Assembly: GCA_039177555.1 (NCBI GenBank)
Contig: JBCDFV010000065.1
Location: forward strand, 1 to 18,741
Direction: 5' to 3'
DNA from: JANQGH01 sp039177555
GTDB taxonomy: Bacteria > Pseudomonadota > Alphaproteobacteria > DSM-16000 > Inquilinaceae
DNA: 18,741 nt
Shown: positions 15,373 through 18,741 of the stretch, in pieces
Position numbering within the stretch: position 1 is the stretch's first letter
How the letters are laid out: every line of letters starts with the position of its first letter
The notes under the pieces: model-generated
Database searches by the model: none
The model's input: only the letters and a program-made list of their open reading frames with translations
What the model was told of the DNA's origin: nothing
Program-made: the position numbers and the translations under genes

Positions 15373-16251
15373 GTGGACGACCTGACCCTCGACCATGTCG
15401 GTATCGTGGTGCCCGATCTTGATCGAGCCTCCGAGACCTACCGCCGCCTCGGGTTTCGGCTGACACCGCGCAGTTCGCACAAGAAGCAGGCCACACCAGA
15501 CGGGCCGTTCGAGCTCCTAGGGTCCGGCAATCACTGCATCATGCTGCGTCAGGGCTATCTGGAACTGCTCGGCATCACCGATCCGGCTCTGCCGCATGCA
15601 TCCATCGCCAAACGGCTGGAGCGCTACAGCGGCCTACAGCTGTTCGCCCTCGGCTGCGATGACGCGGATGTCGTTGAGCAGGTGTGGCGTACTGCGACGG
15701 ACGGATGCCAGCCGGCCGTCACGCTGGGCCGCGATGTGCCGCTGGCCGGCGGCGGCACGAAGCACGGCGCCTTCAAGATCGTCTATCTGGACGACACCGC
15801 GATGCCGGAGGTTGAACTGTTCGCCATCCAGCACCTGACGCCGGAGGTCTTGTGGCAGGAACCATTGCTCGACCACCCGAATACGGCGATCGGTTTGCAA
15901 AGTGCCGCGATCGTGTCCGATGATGCCGCCGCATCGGCTGGGCGGCTGGCTCGACTGGGGTTGTCCCAGACAACAGGACCGCATGGCAGCCGCTTCCCGC
16001 TCGCCGGCGGCGCTTGGATCGACGTGATGACGGAGGCAGCCGCGGCAAAGGCTTTTCCCGGCGTGACACCGCCCGGGGCGCCAAGTGCGATCGCGACCAG
16101 CTTTATAGTTGGCAGTCTTGCCGCTGCCGCCGATTGTCTCGCCAAGGAACGGGTCAACGCCGAAAGGTCCAGCGATCGCTTGCGCGTGTTGCCGGATGAA
16201 GCGGAGGGTTCGGTGATCGACTTCGTTGAACAAAGGACCTCCGACGAATGA
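15373..16251 (+). CDS. VOC-family protein (glyoxalase-3-like)
   Basis: A 292-residue protein from a GTG start. The first module (about 1-150) begins 'LTLDHVGIVVPDLDRASETY' and continues with 'RRLGFRLTPRSSHK', then 'CIMLRQGYLELLGI'; this is typical of the glyoxalase-3-like branch of the vicinal oxygen chelate fold. A second module (about 170-290) starts with 'TAIGLQSAAIVSDDAAAS' and ends with an acidic strand. VOC proteins place a metal between paired beta-alpha modules and act as isomerases, ring-cleaving dioxygenases, epimerases or lyases. His8 in 'LDHVG' is at the usual metal-ligand position; the remaining ligands could not be assigned confidently. It lies two bases after the CoA-ligase stop, and its own stop overlaps the next ATG, so it is part of the pathway. 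The reaction is unknown. A GTG at 15367 is an alternative start. Confidence 0.85.
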   Translation: MDDLTLDHVGIVVPDLDRASETYRRLGFRLTPRSSHKKQATPDGPFELLGSGNHCIMLRQGYLELLGITDPALPHASIAKRLERYSGLQLFALGCDDADVVEQVWRTATDGCQPAVTLGRDVPLAGGGTKHGAFKIVYLDDTAMPEVELFAIQHLTPEVLWQEPLLDHPNTAIGLQSAAIVSDDAAASAGRLARLGLSQTTGPHGSRFPLAGGAWIDVMTEAAAAKAFPGVTPPGAPSAIATSFIVGSLAAAADCLAKERVNAERSSDRLRVLPDEAEGSVIDFVEQRTSDE

Positions 16252-17327
16252 CGGCGGAGCCCGATTTCGAGGTCTCGTTCGCCCATGACGGGCCGGAGCT
16301 GTCTCCGCGCCAAATGAGCGCGCGCCTGGCCGAGTTGACTGCCGACGGGTCCGTCGAGGCCGACTACTACAGCAATGGCGGCGCGGTCAGTGCGCTGGAA
16401 AAGGCGATGGCCGAACTCTTGGGCAAGCAGCGGGCCGTGATGTTTCCGACCGGCACTTTGGCCAACCTGCTGGCCCTGCGCCTGCTCGGCGGCACGGGCG
16501 GTGGGCGGATCGTGGTGCACCGGGACAGCCACCTGTTCAACGACAGCGGCGACAATATCAGCCAGCTTGGCGGCTTCACCATGGTGCCGCTGAACGATGC
16601 CGGCGCCGGCTACTCCGCCGACGCAGTACGCGGAGAGATCGCCCGCTGTGCCAATGCCCGCGTTGCTACGAAACTCGCCGGCATCGCGATCGAGAGCCCG
16701 GTGCGCCGACATCACGGCGCCCGCTTTCCGTCTGAGGAACTGGCCAAAATCGTCGCGCTGGCCAAGGGCGACGGCATCCCGCTGTTCTATGACGGCGCCC
16801 GGCTGATGATCGAGGCGGCCTACACGGGTCGCGACCCGGCTGAGATCGTGGCGCCGTACGATCTGGTCTATGTTTCGCTTTACAAGTATCTCGGGGCACC
16901 GTTCGGCTGCGTCATTGCCGGCGGTGCCGAGATGCTGGACGGTCTCTGCCACGACCGGCGCCGGTTTGGCGGCGGGCTGTACCAGTCTTGGCCGGCGGCG
17001 CTGTTGGCGCTGGATCACTTGCCCGGCCACTTGGACCGGTGGCGCGGCGCGATCAAGCGCAGCGAGGCGGTTATCGACCGTTTGGCGGCGGACGACCGCA
17101 TCACGGTCGAGCGGGTCGCCAATGGCACCAATGTCTTTTTGCTGGGCTGCCCGGCGGCGGAGATGGACAAAGGTCGGTTGGACGCAGCCGCCGAACGGGA
17201 AGGCGTGAAGCTGCCCGCACCGTCGGACGGCAATCTCGCGATCAAGATCAACGAGACCTGGACGCGGTGGGACGCAGACCGTCTTGCAGCCACTCTGATC
17301 AGGATCGTGACCGCCCCGATGGCCTGA
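16248..17327 (+). CDS. PLP-dependent threonine aldolase-like / beta-eliminating lyase
   Basis: A 359-residue fold-type I PLP enzyme of the beta-eliminating lyase/low-specificity threonine aldolase family, which cleaves beta-hydroxy amino acids to glycine and an aldehyde or eliminates a beta substituent. Visible are 'MFPTGTLANLLALRLL' (65-80) forming the phosphate-side loop, His95 as a probable ring-stacking residue, 'YDGARLM' (181-187) with Asp182 contacting the pyridine nitrogen, and 'VSLYKYLGAPFG' (209-220) with Lys213 as the Schiff-base lysine. Several segments depart from classic threonine aldolases: the ENTHNGK-like stretch is 'ESPVRRHHGARF' (149-160), and the lysine loop is SLYKYLGAP rather than SLSKGLGAP. 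The substrate may therefore not be threonine. The ATG overlaps the preceding TGA (16248-16251); it is the last gene of the operon. Confidence 0.88.
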   Translation: MTAEPDFEVSFAHDGPELSPRQMSARLAELTADGSVEADYYSNGGAVSALEKAMAELLGKQRAVMFPTGTLANLLALRLLGGTGGGRIVVHRDSHLFNDSGDNISQLGGFTMVPLNDAGAGYSADAVRGEIARCANARVATKLAGIAIESPVRRHHGARFPSEELAKIVALAKGDGIPLFYDGARLMIEAAYTGRDPAEIVAPYDLVYVSLYKYLGAPFGCVIAGGAEMLDGLCHDRRRFGGGLYQSWPAALLALDHLPGHLDRWRGAIKRSEAVIDRLAADDRITVERVANGTNVFLLGCPAAEMDKGRLDAAAEREGVKLPAPSDGNLAIKINETWTRWDADRLAATLIRIVTAPMA

Positions 17328-17337
17328 CCAAGGGGCG
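17312..17337. terminator. Possible bidirectional terminator between convergent genes
   Basis: CGCCCC (17312-17317) pairs with GGGGCG (17332-17337), and an inner TGG/CCA pair (17320-17322 with 17328-17330) closes a five-base loop. The hairpin spans the stop codon of the aldolase-like gene (17325-17327) and ends just before the trmFO stop. Only a short ATT follows on the plus strand, so the terminator call is tentative. Its position between converging genes is the main support. Confidence 0.45.
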
Positions 17338-17338
17338 A

Positions 17339-18703
17339 TTACTCCGCAGCCGTGGCTGCCGGCTTGCCAAGCCAGTCGTCCAGATCGGCCAAGGCGCGTA
17401 GAGCGTAAGCCCGCTTGCGGTCTGCCTTGCCGCGCCGGCCGCGCCGCACGCCCTCGGGTTCCGGAAACAGGCCGAAATTGACATTCATCGGCTGAAAGGT
17501 CTCGGCCTCCGCGCCGCCGGTGATGTGGCCAAGCAGGGCCCCCAGCGCCGTCGTGGATGGGGGCGGGCGGAAGGTCTGGCCGTGCTGCTCGGCAACCGCG
17601 AAGCGCCCGGCCAACAGGCCAATCGCCGCGCTTTCGACATAACCCTCGACGCCGGTGACTTGCCCTGCGAAGCGCAGGCGGGGTTGGGCCTTCAGGCGCA
17701 GTTCGGGGTCGAGCAGTTTCGGGCTGTTCAGGAACGTGTTGCGGTGGATGCCGCCAAGCCGCGCGAAATCCGCATTCTGCAGCCCTGGGATCATCTGAAA
17801 GATCCGCTTCTGCTCGCCGTACTTCAGCTTGGTCTGAAAGCCGACGATGTTGTAGAGCGTGCCCAGCGCATTGTCCTGGCGCAGTTGCACCACGGCATGG
17901 GGCCGTTCCTCACGATGGGGGTTGGTCAGGCCGACCGGCTTCATCGGCCCGTAGCGCAAGGTCTCCGGCCCGCGTTCCGCCATCACCTCGATCGGCAGGC
18001 AGCCCTCGAAATAGGGCGTGTCGCGCTCCCACTCCTTGAATTCGGTCTTCGGCGCCTCAAGCAAGGCGGCGATGAAGGCCTCGTACTGGTCCCGATCAAG
18101 CGGGCAGTTGATATAGTCCTTGCCGGTGCCGCCCGGGCCGGGCTTGTCATAGCGTGACTGGAACCAGGCCTGGCCAAAATCGACGCTGTCGCGATAGACG
18201 ATCGGCGCGATGGCGTCGAAGAAGGACAGCTCCGCCTCGCCGGTCAGATCCTGGACCGCACCGGCCAGGGCGGGCGAGGTGAGGGGGCCGGTGGCGACGA
18301 CGACGCTGTCCCAGTCTGCGGGCGGCAGGCCCGCGACTTCGCCGCGCGCGATGGTGACCAGCGGGTGGTCCGCCAGTGCGCGCGTCACGCCATCGGAAAA
18401 ATCGTCGCGATCGACCGCCAGGGCGCCGCCCGCCGGCACCTTGTTGGCATCGCCTTGGGCCAGGATCAGCGAACCGCAGCGCCGCATCTCCTCATGCAAC
18501 AAGCCCACGGCGTTGCTTTCCCAATCATCGGAGCGGAAGGAGTTGGAGCAGACCAGCTCCGCCAGTCCGTCGGTCTGATGCGCATCCGTGCCGACGGTCG
18601 GGCGCATTTCGTGCAGGATGACCCGTTGGCCGGCTCGGGCGATCTGCCAGGCGGCCTCGCTGCCCGCCAAGCCGCCGCCTATGATGTGAATAGGGTGATC
18701 CAT
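17339..18703 (-). CDS. trmFO: TrmFO, folate/FAD-dependent tRNA (uracil-54-C5)-methyltransferase
   Basis: A 454-residue flavoprotein that makes ribothymidine at position 54 of tRNA, taking the carbon from methylenetetrahydrofolate and reducing it with FADH2. The FAD site is 'IIGGGLAGSEAAWQIA' (7-22), followed by the strongly conserved 'HEMRP' (31-35) and 'LAELVCSNSFRSDD' (47-60) containing Cys52. A second conserved Cys200 lies in 'YINCPLDRDQYEAF' (197-210). Later family signatures are 'GCLPIEVMAERG', 'LRYGPMKPVGL' and 'GVEGYVESAA'. The length is normal for the family. The ATG at 18703 gives the family N-terminus; an in-frame TTG 21 bases upstream is less likely. No strong Shine-Dalgarno is seen. 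It is a housekeeping gene convergent with, and unrelated to, the neighbouring operon. Confidence 0.97.
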   Translation of the reverse strand: MDHPIHIIGGGLAGSEAAWQIARAGQRVILHEMRPTVGTDAHQTDGLAELVCSNSFRSDDWESNAVGLLHEEMRRCGSLILAQGDANKVPAGGALAVDRDDFSDGVTRALADHPLVTIARGEVAGLPPADWDSVVVATGPLTSPALAGAVQDLTGEAELSFFDAIAPIVYRDSVDFGQAWFQSRYDKPGPGGTGKDYINCPLDRDQYEAFIAALLEAPKTEFKEWERDTPYFEGCLPIEVMAERGPETLRYGPMKPVGLTNPHREERPHAVVQLRQDNALGTLYNIVGFQTKLKYGEQKRIFQMIPGLQNADFARLGGIHRNTFLNSPKLLDPELRLKAQPRLRFAGQVTGVEGYVESAAIGLLAGRFAVAEQHGQTFRPPPSTTALGALLGHITGGAEAETFQPMNVNFGLFPEPEGVRRGRRGKADRKRAYALRALADLDDWLGKPAATAAE

Positions 18704-18741
18704 GGCTGGAACAGATAGGCCCAAGCCGGCTATGACACAAC

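Noticed and set aside
15783..17030. Minus-strand open frame of 415 codons spanning the VOC and aldolase-like genes
   Set aside because: It covers parts of two well-supported genes on the other strand and has no recognisable motif.
1..18741. CRISPR arrays, tRNA or rRNA genes, insertion sequences, phage or conjugation genes
   Set aside because: No regularly spaced repeats, cloverleaf-like sequences, transposase motifs or terminal inverted repeats were seen. Gene density and composition look even along the window, giving no sign of a recent insertion.

Overview
This window looks like chromosomal DNA from a GC-rich proteobacterium, most likely an alphaproteobacterium. The reasons are the high GC content, the GC-biased third codon positions, a recognisable TrmFO (the folate-dependent tRNA m5U54 methyltransferase, typical of Alphaproteobacteria and Firmicutes) and long operons whose genes overlap by four bases (ATGA). 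No RNA genes, insertion sequences, CRISPR arrays or phage genes were seen. Assignment below class level is not possible from the sequence alone.

Layout. The left edge (1-1236) holds the 3' part of a TPR plus ATP-grasp ligase-like gene. It converges on a YbdG/YnaI-type mechanosensitive channel gene (minus strand, 1233-2399), and the two stop codons overlap. Divergent from the channel is a small METTL7/UbiE-like methyltransferase (2507-3124). Next come a PaaI-type thioesterase (3281-3682) and a zinc-free quinone-oxidoreductase-like MDR enzyme (3708-4712). A 210-bp spacer (4713-4922) contains several short inverted repeats and one promoter-like hexamer.

The core of the window is a tightly packed plus-strand operon of eleven genes (4923-17327). 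The first five encode a complete family-5 (Dpp/Opp/Nik-type) ABC importer: a periplasmic binding protein, two permeases and two ATPases. They are followed without a break by six enzymes: an alpha/beta hydrolase with an extra N-terminal domain, a creatininase-family protein with an altered metal site, an FAD_binding_2 dehydrogenase/reductase, an acyl-CoA synthetase-like AMP ligase, a two-half VOC (glyoxalase-3-like) protein and a PLP-dependent threonine-aldolase-like lyase. The arrangement reads as uptake of a small organic (peptide-like or amide/ester-containing) compound, followed by hydrolysis, redox conversion, CoA activation and carbon-carbon cleavage. The compound itself cannot be named from the sequence. 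A hairpin sits between the binding-protein and permease genes, where such importers often reduce downstream expression.

The right edge (17339-18703, minus strand) is trmFO, convergent with the operon and separated from it by a GC-rich hairpin that may terminate transcription from both sides. The most interesting item is the importer-plus-catabolic operon, which includes several enzymes that depart from their family norms and has no local regulator gene.
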